A DNA stretch of 64,000 nucleotides from Sporosarcina sp. 6E9. Lineage in GTDB: Bacteria > Bacillota > Bacilli > Bacillales_A > Planococcaceae. Shown piece by piece: positions 25,840-33,790 of the stretch (the stretch's first letter is position 1; every line of letters starts with the position of its first letter). The notes below the pieces were generated by a model. It ran no database searches. It saw nothing but the letters and a program-made list of their open reading frames with translations, and had not been told where the DNA came from. The position numbers and the translations under genes are program-made. The DNA is taken from NCBI RefSeq assembly GCF_017921835.1, contig NZ_JAGEMN010000006.1, positions 62,001 through 126,000 of the forward strand, read 5' to 3'.

Positions 25840-26929
25840 CTCTATCTACAATATCTTCTGTGCTATGTGCTATCGTCAATTTAATGGTTTCATAGTTGTA
25901 CAAATAATCCCCATCCGCAATAAAATACACGGCGCTTCCGTCTTCATGAATTCGATGGTGAAAGATTGGCAGTTCTTTTTCATCAGCAATTTTGATGATC
26001 GATTTAAATGATTGAAGCGTGATGACTGTCTTATCATCGGAATTAATCTTTTGCGATACAGGAATGATTCGATCGCCGTACTTTTTATTGATATTATCGA
26101 CTTGGGTTGAAAGCGAACTTTTTCGAGTAGCTACTAAATTCGCATATAGATAAATAGTTGGGAGTAGAAAGATAATCGACATTATCGTGCTGATTATTCT
26201 AACTGGACCCAAAGGCAGGGCATTTCCAAAAAAGTTAAAAGTGTTCGTTATGATCTGGGATGATGTAAATGGAATTGTAGATGTGAATGCTTTATCGCTA
26301 ATTAGAATAATCTCTTCATAGGAGGATTGGAAAACTAAATTCTCCTGTTCTGGAATTGGTATTTCATTTCCATCATAGGTAATCGTTCCATTTATATTTG
26401 GCGCCACTTCGAATAGGTATTGGTCTGATCTAATATTAGTTTCTTCCTCTACCTGTGTTATAAATGAATTAATTTCGTCGAGGTCAATGTTAAAATTAGT
26501 ATCAATTAGAGGTATTTCTGTACCCATTAATTCAAAGGACTGTTGTACTGTTAAAGGGAAGACTCTTTCCCATAATTCGCCTGCTTTCACTACTAATTGA
26601 ACCTCATAGGTACCAGCTGCGCTCACTTCAGCGTCTGAGTTAATGATTGATTTGAGATGGGCAGGAATTGCAGTCGTGATTTTCTTAAATATCGTATTAC
26701 CCACATCGAATGTTCCGCCTTTTGGATAAAGGATATTTGGCGTGATTGTCGCCTGGTAATCATAACTTGTCCCTAAATGGGCTATATTGTCATTGCTTTG
26801 AATGGTGATAGTCTTTGTTTTTAAAGACGAGGAGATTGAGATAGTTGCCGCGATAATTAAGCATCCGGTGAGATATATTTTCATTTGTTTACTTTTTTTA
26901 TTTAATAGATTAGAAAAGATTCGCTTCAA
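25817..26929 (-). CDS. DUF5305 membrane protein
   Basis: A 370-residue protein with two membrane segments, about 17-35 and 245-265. A large beta-rich extracellular domain between them begins with HLGTSYDYQATITPNILYPK and contains SAAGTYEVQLVVKAGELWER. The small C-terminal cytoplasmic part ends in IHEDGSAVYFIADGDYLYNY, matching DUF5305. Such proteins occur in archaea and Bacillales near signal peptidases and DUF1102 proteins. The TTG start has AAGGGG upstream. It sits in one operon with the secreted protein at 26958 and the two-component genes. A role in assembling or sensing a surface layer is inferred. Confidence 0.75.
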   Translation of the reverse strand: MKRIFSNLLNKKSKQMKIYLTGCLIIAATISISSSLKTKTITIQSNDNIAHLGTSYDYQATITPNILYPKGGTFDVGNTIFKKITTAIPAHLKSIINSDAEVSAAGTYEVQLVVKAGELWERVFPLTVQQSFELMGTEIPLIDTNFNIDLDEINSFITQVEEETNIRSDQYLFEVAPNINGTITYDGNEIPIPEQENLVFQSSYEEIILISDKAFTSTIPFTSSQIITNTFNFFGNALPLGPVRIISTIMSIIFLLPTIYLYANLVATRKSSLSTQVDNINKKYGDRIIPVSQKINSDDKTVITLQSFKSIIKIADEKELPIFHHRIHEDGSAVYFIADGDYLYNYETIKLTIAHSTEDIVDRDEAYAKG

Positions 26930-26957
26930 TGAAAATCGCCCCTTAATTTATCCTTAT

Positions 26958-27506
26958 CTATTTCTGGTCTACGGTTTCTTCAGCGTCTGTATCTACTTCA
27001 ATAACTACATCTTCATCTATCTCTGTATTGTGATTATCCCCATCGTCTTCGGACGGTTCTGGATTTGTATTCGCTTCATTAGACTCTTCAACTGAACTTA
27101 GTCCAATTAATTCAGGAATTGTTGTATTGATTGTAGCGTTGCCGCCGTTCCAGCGGGCTGTAAATTGAATTACTTTGCCAGTTAAGCTATTTGGATCTCC
27201 GGCTAAGATAAAGTTTTGGCTTTTTCCTGGAACGATTGTGGTAGGATCATTTTTTACCACGGAAATAACAGCTTGATCATTTTCATTCACTACTTCTATA
27301 TTCCTAACATCAATTGCTTTAGCTGTATTATTTGTTACGAAGAAGTTTCCACCTTCCCCGTACGTGATTGCGATGAGCGCATTCTCTTCTGAGACAATCG
27401 ATAATATCGCATCATTTTTTATTTCAGCATTTGAAAAACTAGTGCCATGGTAAAGAAATAGTGAGATAAACAATAATAGGGCTGTTAAAGAAATGAACCG
27501 TTTCAA
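26958..27506 (-). CDS. secreted hypothetical protein with acidic tail
   Basis: Not recognised. TTG at 27506 is chosen because AGGAGG lies upstream; the frame is open from 27527. The signal peptide is KRFISLTALLLFISLFLYHG. The mature part has one beta-sandwich of about 100 residues (VTNNTAKAIDVRNIEVVNE, then VPGKSQNFILAGDPNS). An acidic Asp/Glu/Asn-rich C-terminal tail follows from about residue 135. It is the first gene of the DUF5305/kinase/regulator operon, preceded by a leader with a terminator. It may be a substrate of the unusual signal peptidase nearby; this is inferred. Confidence 0.6.
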   Translation of the reverse strand: MKRFISLTALLLFISLFLYHGTSFSNAEIKNDAILSIVSEENALIAITYGEGGNFFVTNNTAKAIDVRNIEVVNENDQAVISVVKNDPTTIVPGKSQNFILAGDPNSLTGKVIQFTARWNGGNATINTTIPELIGLSSVEESNEANTNPEPSEDDGDNHNTEIDEDVVIEVDTDAEETVDQK

Positions 27507-27529
27507 CACGTCTCCTCCTGAAATCATAA

Positions 27530-27571
27530 TAAAAACCCAATTAAACAGGACAAATGTCCAATCTAATTAGG
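27530..27571 (-). terminator. terminator hairpin in the leader of the surface-protein operon (attenuator candidate)
   Basis: On the minus strand CCTAATTA..GGAC pairs with GTCC..TTAATTGGG, followed by TTTTT, about 24 nt upstream of the start codon at 27506. The gene further upstream already has its own terminator at 27831, so this one lies inside the leader of the next operon. Confidence 0.6.
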
Positions 27572-27830
27572 CCGGTTGCACCAGTTACTCCATACGTCCA
27601 AGGTGCCCACATAAAGAACGTATATCACAGTTTCCTCGCTTAATATTCTATTGCATATACCAGTATAACCTATATATTTTGAATTTGGTGTCAATTTGTG
27701 TAATTGTTTCAGTTCTATTTATGTCTTTAAAGAGAGATTTTTGTCAGATCGCCTTGAAACTGACACTATTACTTAATGTCTATATTAGAATTGGCATACT
27801 ATGATTATATTATTTTTTTAGTAAATGCAA
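27572..27830 (-). other. long untranslated leader/intergenic region, possible cis-regulatory RNA
   Basis: There is no protein-coding frame with a ribosome site here. On the minus strand a TTGACA box (27689-27694) and a TATACT box (27662-27667) are present but 21 nt apart, which is too far for an ideal SigA promoter. Between there and the terminator a second hairpin can form (GCACC / GGTGC enclosing about 20 nt). I could not match it to a known riboswitch class. Confidence 0.4.
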
Positions 27831-27861
27831 AAAAGAAAGAATTGATGGGTTAACCACCAAA
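27831..27861 (-). terminator. intrinsic terminator after DUF1102 gene
   Basis: On the minus strand TTGGTGG pairs with CCATCAA (one G-U) around a 5-nt loop. The T-rich tract TTCTTTCTTTTTT follows. Confidence 0.7.
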
Positions 27862-27885
27862 TCTTCCTTTGTTTATTAATTTAAC

Positions 27886-28491
27886 TTAATTTATTGCATC
27901 TGATGTAACGATTATTGAGCCCATAATTTCAGATTGTGAAACTGCGTGTCCTTTTGGAACGCTTATTTTCACTGCAATATATGCAAGATTTTGTTGTCCA
28001 GAATTAACTTCTTTGTTAATTCTATCAAGTACCAATGGTTGTCCTTTTGTGCCCCAAACAGGTGCTGCATTTGCTCTAGGATTGCTTGCTGTTCCAAGAG
28101 TGATATATTTGGCATAAGGTCCTTTAGCTTTAATTGTAACTTTTAATGTTTCTGCTGATTTATTCCTTAGTGTGAACAAAGGACTCCATTCGTAAACACT
28201 GTTGGGCTGAAGACCGTAGAATTCTGAAGCACCGGTTCCTCCATTAATACCTTTGCCAAATTCAAAGTAAAGCTCACCGTCTTTGACAACAGCTGTTTTA
28301 TCCTTCGCGCCTACTGTATTTTCCCAACTCCATGGTGCGTTAGCTTCCAGGGATAAAAGTGCCTGATTAGTGTTAACTACTTTCAACGCTGATGCACTTG
28401 TAACAGTTGCCTTATTATAAGACATTGCTGCCATAATGCTAGATAGTGCTAGTAGTAAAACGACCATTAATAAACCTTTTTTCATCTTCAT
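27886..28491 (-). CDS. DUF1102 secreted surface protein
   Basis: A 201-residue exported protein. The signal region is KKGLLMVVLLLALSSIMAAM, followed by SYNKATVTSASALKVVNTNQ, which is the start of the mature beta-sandwich. Later blocks YGLQPNSVYEWSPLFTLRNK and SETLK-type strands fit DUF1102, a family of halophilic archaea and Bacillales often encoded beside SipW-like peptidases. By analogy with TasA/camelysin it may be a surface fibre or matrix subunit. It is divergent from the signal peptidase at 28725. GAGGAG precedes the ATG. Confidence 0.75.
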   Translation of the reverse strand: MKMKKGLLMVVLLLALSSIMAAMSYNKATVTSASALKVVNTNQALLSLEANAPWSWENTVGAKDKTAVVKDGELYFEFGKGINGGTGASEFYGLQPNSVYEWSPLFTLRNKSAETLKVTIKAKGPYAKYITLGTASNPRANAAPVWGTKGQPLVLDRINKEVNSGQQNLAYIAVKISVPKGHAVSQSEIMGSIIVTSDAIN

Positions 28492-28724
28492 TAATAAATC
28501 TCCTCCTACATTTTTTAGGCTACACGCCGTTTTGAAACTACTTTAAGTATAAGAGTATTAATATGGGTTATCCTCACTCTGTAGTGGGATTTTTGGGAGG
28601 CATTTGTCTACTCTATCTACCACCTTTGTTACTGGAGGGTACACTTTCGTACCATACGGATTCTACTTTAGAGGGCTTATTCTTCTGCAGAATTACAATA
28701 AACTATAGATGAGGGGGAACTGGC

Positions 28725-29831
28725 ATGAAACTATTTACTAGAATAATAAATGCGTTGCTAGCACTTGCTATCATATGTACGTTAATTGCCGCAGTTGGTT
28801 CAGCAATCACAAAAAAACCAGTCTTACTTAGTGTCATTCGTTCAAATAGTATGTACCCCGTTTGGGAACGCGGCGATATGGTGATTATAAAAAATATAAA
28901 CGAAAAAGATGTCATACAAAATGGGGATATTGTCTTTTTTAAAACGGAAGAAGGTAGTCTTGCCGACAAAGGATGGATTGCACACCGAGTAATGGATGGA
29001 AATGAAAGTATAGGTTTCATAACAAAAGGTGATGCAAATAACTATACAGATCAAAATGATGGTACTGGTTTAATTGATCGTGAGTGGATTGCTGCCAAGG
29101 CTTTTACCATTGGCGATACCCCAATAGTGATTCCAAAACTAGGGCATCTATCATTATTAGTGGAAAAATATCAAGGTAGCTCATTTTTATTACCTGCGAT
29201 TGCCTTAATTCTAGCTGCCTTAATCGGTATTGGAGAATTAAAGTCTTCACGAATACGAAAAAAGAGAGAAAACGGAATTGAATTGCAGTTTATTTATATA
29301 TTAGGTGGCTTAACAATTGTCGTTATTATGGGGGCCACTATGCTCGCTTCGGGACAAAAGATGAATGTGATTTATGAAGTCTCCGAGCAAGGACACGGTG
29401 TTCTAATGGGAAGCGAAGTTGGGATATTACAAGTAGGAGATGAGGTTTCACAACCATTATCGGAACTTAAAAATGGCGGGTTCTTTCCATTAATCGGATC
29501 CATAACAACGAAAGATAAACAGATTATGGCCAGCCATAAAAATATAAAACTATCACAAGGCCAGCAACTAGAAACAACTTATACAGTAACCGCACAAAAG
29601 CCAGGTGCTTATAAATCATCTATACAAGTAGGATTGTTTTATCCATTTTTGCCAACTACATTCATCCATTTCCTTGCACAAAAAAGTTATTGGCTAGCGC
29701 TTATAGTGGTTTCCTTCATACCTGGATTGCCATTAATTATATACCCAATGATTGATGGAAAGATGAGAAGGGGAATGTTAAAGTTTTTTAGAAAGAAAAA
29801 AAGAAAACTCCGAAGTGCTTTACCGTTTTGA
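28725..29831 (+). CDS. SipW/archaeal-type signal peptidase I with C-terminal membrane extension
   Basis: A 368-residue signal peptidase of the ER/archaeal type. The N-terminal helix is followed by catalytic Ser42 in RSNSMYPVWERGD. His87 (WIAHRVMDG) replaces the Lys of ordinary bacterial enzymes, and Asp103/Asp109 lie in TKGDANNYTD. Helices follow at about 153-172 and 187-207. An extra extracellular beta-domain (about 210-310) and two more hydrophobic segments make it nearly twice the size of SipW. It probably processes the adjacent DUF1102 and secreted proteins. GAGGGGG precedes the ATG. Confidence 0.85.
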   Translation: MKLFTRIINALLALAIICTLIAAVGSAITKKPVLLSVIRSNSMYPVWERGDMVIIKNINEKDVIQNGDIVFFKTEEGSLADKGWIAHRVMDGNESIGFITKGDANNYTDQNDGTGLIDREWIAAKAFTIGDTPIVIPKLGHLSLLVEKYQGSSFLLPAIALILAALIGIGELKSSRIRKKRENGIELQFIYILGGLTIVVIMGATMLASGQKMNVIYEVSEQGHGVLMGSEVGILQVGDEVSQPLSELKNGGFFPLIGSITTKDKQIMASHKNIKLSQGQQLETTYTVTAQKPGAYKSSIQVGLFYPFLPTTFIHFLAQKSYWLALIVVSFIPGLPLIIYPMIDGKMRRGMLKFFRKKKRKLRSALPF

Positions 29832-29848
29832 AAAATAAAGAGTAATAG

Positions 29849-29882
29849 ACGTTCTCATGCGATGAAATGGGAACGTTTTTTA
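29849..29882 (+). terminator. intrinsic terminator after signal peptidase gene
   Basis: ACGTTCTCAT pairs with ATGGGAACGT around a 7-nt loop, followed by T residues. Confidence 0.85.
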
Positions 29883-29910
29883 TTTTGGATAGATTTAACT
29901 CATTGGAATA

Positions 29911-29971
29911 TTGACAATGGATTTCATGTGAATTACTATTATGTCATACGGTATATCGTGTGGCATAATAG
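29911..29971 (+). promoter_or_regulatory. SigA promoter overlapped by PadR-type operator
   Basis: TTGACA (29911-29916), a 17-nt spacer and TACTAT (29934-29939) form a near-consensus promoter. The perfect inverted repeat CTATTATG (29936-29943) / CATAATAG (29964-29971), with a 20-nt spacer, overlaps the -10 and start point. Its position suits autorepression by the PadR protein encoded just downstream. Confidence 0.65.
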
Positions 29972-29987
29972 CGTTGGAGGTGTATCA

Positions 29988-30308
29988 ATGGAATACACAG
30001 GTGGCCCGATGACGGAGGCAATGTACTATGTGTTATTAACACTGATGAATCCAAGTCATGGATATGGGCTGATGAATGAAATTAAGGAAGTTTCGAATGG
30101 TCGAATAGAAATGGGCCCTGGTACGCTTTACGGAGTACTTACACGTTTGCAAAAAGAAGGGCTTATTGCTTTAAAGAAGGATGACGGCAGAAGAAAAATA
30201 TATACGATTACAGCGGAGGGGGAATATGCGCTTCGTCATGAATATGGCCGTCTAAAAGCATTGCTGAAAGACGGAGACATCTTGGAAGAAGGTGATACGA
30301 ATGGCTAA
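29988..30308 (+). CDS. PadR-family transcriptional regulator
   Basis: A 106-residue winged-helix regulator from the ATG at 29988 (GGAGGTG upstream; the open frame extends further 5-prime without a start signal). It has the PadR pattern: AMYYVLLTLMNPSHGYGLMN, then GPGTLYGVLTRLQKEGLI and the wing DDGRRKIYTITAEGEYAL. PadR proteins repress genes for membrane proteins or transporters, usually the next gene and themselves. Its 3-prime end overlaps the DUF2812 gene by 8 nt. An ideal promoter-operator lies upstream. Confidence 0.92.
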   Translation: MEYTGGPMTEAMYYVLLTLMNPSHGYGLMNEIKEVSNGRIEMGPGTLYGVLTRLQKEGLIALKKDDGRRKIYTITAEGEYALRHEYGRLKALLKDGDILEEGDTNG

Positions 30309-31497
30309 GCAGGTTCGAAAGTTACTTGTGGTTGATCGTTGGCATATTGGTGAACATGAAAGTTGGTTTTCTGATATGGCTAGCGATGGTCTACATGTGA
30401 AAAAGATTGGAAAGCTATTTGCATATTTTGAAATAGGTGACCCGAAAGAGGTGCGCTATAGAATTGATACCTCAATGAGTCGAGCGATTTCAGAAGAAGA
30501 GAAAAGACTATATAGGCAAGCTGGATGGGAGTATGAAACGAAATTTAGTGAATTTACTTTATTTTCATCAGAAACGAAACTAAATGCACCTGAGTTACAT
30601 ACTGATTCAGCCGAGCAATCCCATACATTAAAAAAATTTGATAATAAAATAAAAAAATCTACGATTCTCGTGGTCGTCCTAAGTTTACTACTAATTGGCA
30701 TGCAGTTTTATTTATGGTTTTTTCTAGCAGGCCCGACATATTCCTTGGTTGAGGGAGGCGGGATCACCTATATGACAACATCATTATTACTCTCGGGTTT
30801 GGTTTACAAGATGATTCGTGGGATCTTTTACGTCCGTAAATTAAGAAACCACCTTAAAGAAGGAAGACCGATTAATCATCATGCTTCTTGGAGAAGTTCC
30901 CGTCGTGTAAATATCTCTTTGATTATAGCGGTAATTCCAATTATCGCGGTTGGTGTTCTCGTTCCTTGGATCCAACTTATCCTAGATCGAACTGAAAATT
31001 TACCACAGAAGAGTAGTGACCTACCATTCGTCCGCTTAGCAGATATAGAGCAAAATGACAGCTTAGTTCGGGAAGAATACTTTGTTGAGGAAAACAGAGA
31101 TATTCTGAATCAGTATCATTATCATTGGAGCCCTTTTGCACCGCTTCAGTATGAAACACATGAATCAGGTATCATTTCCAGTGAGGTATGGCAGGATAGT
31201 AGTGGAGAATATTCACCGTATATGTATACACAGGTTTATAAGTTAACTTTTCCTTCAATGGGTGAAAACCTAATTAAAGATTTAATGAATAGATACGATT
31301 ATCGCTACCTTGGCGGTGCCCTTAATAGGCAAGAAAGTGATGATTTTGATACGCTATTCATACGTGAAACGGATGAAGAAACTGAAGTTTTTGCCGCAAA
31401 AGGAAAAGGGCTCATCCATATTAACTATTACGGCTATGCAGAGTTAGACATCATCTTGAAAAGTGTTGGAGAAAAACTAGCGCTAATTGCTGAATAG
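30301..31497 (+). CDS. DUF2812 membrane protein
   Basis: A 398-residue protein from the ATG at 30301, overlapping the end of padR. The N-terminal soluble DUF2812 domain (about 15-85) contains HESWFSDMASDGLHVKKIG and the block RLYRQAGWEYE. Membrane helices lie at about 122-145, 155-175 and 205-228, followed by an outside domain. PadR plus DUF2812 is a common pair, and the membrane protein is usually the regulated partner. Its function is not known. Confidence 0.85.
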   Translation: MAKQVRKLLVVDRWHIGEHESWFSDMASDGLHVKKIGKLFAYFEIGDPKEVRYRIDTSMSRAISEEEKRLYRQAGWEYETKFSEFTLFSSETKLNAPELHTDSAEQSHTLKKFDNKIKKSTILVVVLSLLLIGMQFYLWFFLAGPTYSLVEGGGITYMTTSLLLSGLVYKMIRGIFYVRKLRNHLKEGRPINHHASWRSSRRVNISLIIAVIPIIAVGVLVPWIQLILDRTENLPQKSSDLPFVRLADIEQNDSLVREEYFVEENRDILNQYHYHWSPFAPLQYETHESGIISSEVWQDSSGEYSPYMYTQVYKLTFPSMGENLIKDLMNRYDYRYLGGALNRQESDDFDTLFIRETDEETEVFAAKGKGLIHINYYGYAELDIILKSVGEKLALIAE

Positions 31498-31570
31498 CAT
31501 TATTTTACTTCCTATTGAAGATTGCCTTACAATAGACAGATATGAGTTATTTAAAGGAGTAAATTTACCC

Positions 31571-32257
31571 ATGAAAATCCCAATTCTGTATGAAGACAAT
31601 CACTTACTGGTCGTTGAAAAGCCTGTCAATATTCCCGTGCAAGGAGACGACAGCCGTGATAAAGATTTACTTACGATATTAAAAGAAGATATAAAGGTTC
31701 GGTATAATAAACCAGGTAACGTTTACTTAGGGCTTGTTCACCGATTGGACCGTCCTGTTGGTGGGGTTATGGTTTTTGCGAAGACATCGAAGGCTGCATC
31801 GCGTTTATCGGATGTAATTCGGAAAAATGAACTTGAACGGAAGTATCTGGCCGTAGTAAGGGGTGTTCCGAATAAAAACAAGGCGAAACTGGAGCATTAT
31901 TTATATAAAGATACGAAGAAAAACAAAGTGCATGCTGTTGCTGCCACGCACAAGGAAGGTAAGAAAGCTGTTCTCGATTACGAAACGATTCGCAGTTCAG
32001 ACGGGCTCAGCCTTTTAGCTGTACGTCTCCACACGGGTCGTTCTCATCAAATACGTGTGCAACTTTCTGAATCAGGCTTTCCGCTATACGGCGATCAAAA
32101 ATACGGGCAACACGTCAATCGTCCGGGACAGCAAATCGCGTTATGGGCAAATGTGCTTGAATTTCCTCATCCGACAACGAAGGAAATGATTCGAGTCGAA
32201 TCACAACCACCGAATGATTATCCTTGGAATCTCTGGACAACTGACCAGATGAAATAA
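31571..32257 (+). CDS. RluA-family 23S rRNA/tRNA pseudouridine synthase
   Basis: A 228-residue RsuA/RluA-type synthase that isomerises uridine in RNA. The catalytic Asp is in LVHRLDRPVGGVMVFAKT near residue 57, preceded by the family start PILYEDNHLLVVEKPVNI. RLHTGRSHQIRVQLS lies near 155. There is no N-terminal S4 domain. AAAGGAG lies 11 nt before the ATG at 31571; the frame is open further upstream into DUF2812 but has no start signal there. A terminator follows. The exact target uridine cannot be told. Confidence 0.9.
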   Translation: MKIPILYEDNHLLVVEKPVNIPVQGDDSRDKDLLTILKEDIKVRYNKPGNVYLGLVHRLDRPVGGVMVFAKTSKAASRLSDVIRKNELERKYLAVVRGVPNKNKAKLEHYLYKDTKKNKVHAVAATHKEGKKAVLDYETIRSSDGLSLLAVRLHTGRSHQIRVQLSESGFPLYGDQKYGQHVNRPGQQIALWANVLEFPHPTTKEMIRVESQPPNDYPWNLWTTDQMK

Positions 32258-32305
32258 AAATAGGCTATTCCTAGACACTTGAAGTGAACGGGAATAGCCT
32301 ATTTT
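32257..32305 (+). terminator. intrinsic terminator
   Basis: AAAATAGGCTATTCC pairs with GGAATAGCCTATTTT, a 15-bp perfect stem. Confidence 0.85.
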
Positions 32306-32382
32306 CTTTGGTCGGATTTTGTTAAGCTTTTTGTGTCGTAAGATGTGCATCATGGGCATCAAAAATTACAAGCGATATCTCG

Positions 32383-33009
32383 TCAACCTACTTGTAAGAC
32401 TTGTAATGTTGCTAGTTTACAATGGAAGTGTTCTTGTAATTCTGCTATCAGTTTTATAACGTCGCCTTTTTGCAATGAGAATAGCTGAGTGGATGTTAGC
32501 GTATTCGAGGTAGTTGACTCAGTTACTGAAGATGATATTGTAATTTCATCATTAATGACAAGTTTAAAAGATGAAGGCGTACAAGTGATTACATTTGATT
32601 CAAGCAGAACTTTGTAGTCAATTTGGTATATGCCATCTTTAAGTATCTTTAAACCGTCATTTTTCAATTCAACATCTTGCAAAGGGCCTGCGATGAAAAA
32701 TTTCACGGCACCCGATTCAAAAGCGCCTGATTCGTTATAGGCATAGCCATATGCAGATTTGAATGTTCCTTCAGGTCCCCTTTCTCCCCGTTCTCCTCTT
32801 GGACCAGTATCCCCTTTAGGTCCCGGCTCACCTTTTTCTCCATCATATCCTTGAGGACCTCTTGAACCTCGAGCGCCTGGGTCTCCTTTCGGTCCTTTTT
32901 CCCCGTCGTACCCCATTGGACCTTCATAGCCTCTTGGACCTCTAAATCCTCTAGGGCCGCGAGCACCTTTACAACGATCGCATTCGCTGCAGTGTTGACA
33001 GTCATTCAT
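32383..33009 (-). CDS. collagen-like exosporium-type protein
   Basis: A 208-residue protein. The Cys-rich head MNDCQHCSECDRCKGA is followed by about 23 uninterrupted Gly-X-Y triplets (residues about 15-82: GARGPRGFRGPRGYEGPMG and on). A C-terminal beta-rich domain of about 125 residues follows (FKSAYGYAYNE, then LKDGIYQIDYKVLLES), of the BclA C-terminal/TNF-like type. It should trimerise as spore-surface filaments. There is no BclA-type N-terminal targeting leader. GAAAGGAGG precedes the ATG. It is divergent from the mnx operon, suggesting a shared spore-surface location. Confidence 0.85.
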   Translation of the reverse strand: MNDCQHCSECDRCKGARGPRGFRGPRGYEGPMGYDGEKGPKGDPGARGSRGPQGYDGEKGEPGPKGDTGPRGERGERGPEGTFKSAYGYAYNESGAFESGAVKFFIAGPLQDVELKNDGLKILKDGIYQIDYKVLLESNVITCTPSSFKLVINDEITISSSVTESTTSNTLTSTQLFSLQKGDVIKLIAELQEHFHCKLATLQVLQVG

Positions 33010-33139
33010 ACAGTTTCCTCCTTTCTAATATTGTTTAGTTATCATGAAACATATTCACCTACGAATCGTGAATGGGACGTTTATGGCAGTGAATTTACAG
33101 ATGTAGATTGAATTGAAATTGCGCGCATGATATCCAGTT

Positions 33140-33190
33140 TTACTGAAATTCCTTCGACTCGTTAAATGAATTAATCGGTCCTACTTTCAT
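33140..33190 (-). CDS. very small open frame behind a SigK-like box (doubtful)
   Basis: MKVGPINSFNESKEFQ and a stop. AGGAGAGG is well spaced before the ATG and a CATACACTA box lies 43 nt upstream. The rest of the 33010-33362 gap holds no longer frame on either strand. It could be a leader peptide for the collagen-like gene, a decayed coat gene or chance. Confidence 0.2.
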   Translation of the reverse strand: MKVGPINSFNESKEFQ

Positions 33191-33232
33191 ATTTATAAAC
33201 CTCTCCTAGCATATATTTCAAAAACTTACTAC

Positions 33233-33241
33233 TAGTGTATG
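33233..33241 (-). promoter_or_regulatory. SigK-like -10 box upstream of the collagen-like gene
   Basis: CATACACTA on the minus strand fits CATAnnnTA. The nearest AC is 18 nt upstream, slightly long. It is about 224 nt before the collagen-like start. Confidence 0.3.
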
Positions 33242-33317
33242 TAAAAGAGGGATTGAGGGGTAGGTATAATGACATTGGTGAAAGAAGATTGATTTTACGA
33301 TTAAATGTGGACAAGTT

Positions 33318-33345
33318 ACGTCCGCTTCCGTAATTTCATAACGTA
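33318..33345 (+). promoter_or_regulatory. SigK-like promoter of the mnx operon
   Basis: AC (33318-33319), a 16-nt spacer and CATAACGTA (33337-33345) match the late mother-cell SigK consensus. A SigK-type site upstream of mnxA is also described for the marine Bacillus SG-1 operon. The predicted start point falls very near the ribosome site, giving a very short leader. Confidence 0.55.
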
Positions 33346-33362
33346 TGTAGAGGTGGCTATGG

Positions 33363-33782
33363 ATGGTTAAACTTGCTGCTATGATTTTTATCTATACGGA
33401 TGTTTGTATTGTTCTTGGTTTTTACGCATATTTACGAGGAATTAAAAAACGAATCGGCTTTCAATTAGGCATGAATATTAGCATTGTAATGGGCGGCATG
33501 ATTGCCATGCTCGCCGGCGTATTACTCATTACTCAATATCCTTTTCACTTTACGTTCATAACAATCATTTCTACATTGGTCGGATTAGGAGTAGGCGCAT
33601 TGTTTGGACTCCTATTTGATTACCAAACCTTCATGACAGGATTAACGAATGGAATGGTCGTTGGGTTAATGTCTCCGATGATTGGAACAGTGATAGAAAT
33701 GTCGTCCGTGTTTATCGTATTCATTCACGGATTATTAGTAGTCTGTTTACTCACAATCTTAAATTCGATTAGGAGGGCGTGA
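33363..33782 (+). CDS. mnxA: MnxA-like membrane protein of the Mn-oxidation operon
   Basis: A 139-residue hydrophobic protein with four predicted transmembrane helices (MVKLAAMIFIYTDVCIVLGF first; helices at about 1-20, 35-55, 60-82 and 95-135). Gly-rich helices such as VVGLMSPMIGTVIEM are present. No catalytic motif is visible. It is assigned as MnxA from its place as the first gene of the operon leading to the multicopper oxidase. MnxA and MnxB of SG-1 are likewise small membrane proteins of unknown role. AGGTGG lies 6 nt before the ATG. Confidence 0.7.
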   Translation: MVKLAAMIFIYTDVCIVLGFYAYLRGIKKRIGFQLGMNISIVMGGMIAMLAGVLLITQYPFHFTFITIISTLVGLGVGALFGLLFDYQTFMTGLTNGMVVGLMSPMIGTVIEMSSVFIVFIHGLLVVCLLTILNSIRRA

Positions 33783-33790
33783 TGTAAACA

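Noticed and set aside
27560..27660. Cyclic di-GMP-I (GEMM) riboswitch, suggested by ACCGGCCTAA
   Set aside because: The GCAAACC and GACGCAAAGC core elements are missing, so the match is partial and the class cannot be claimed.
32720..32970. CRISPR or tandem DNA repeat
   Set aside because: The periodicity is 9 nt and comes from Gly-X-Y codons of the collagen-like gene; no spacer-repeat structure exists.
32703..33005. Second 100-codon frame within the collagen-like gene
   Set aside because: It is a frame-shifted reading of the Gly-X-Y repeat and has no independent start signal.
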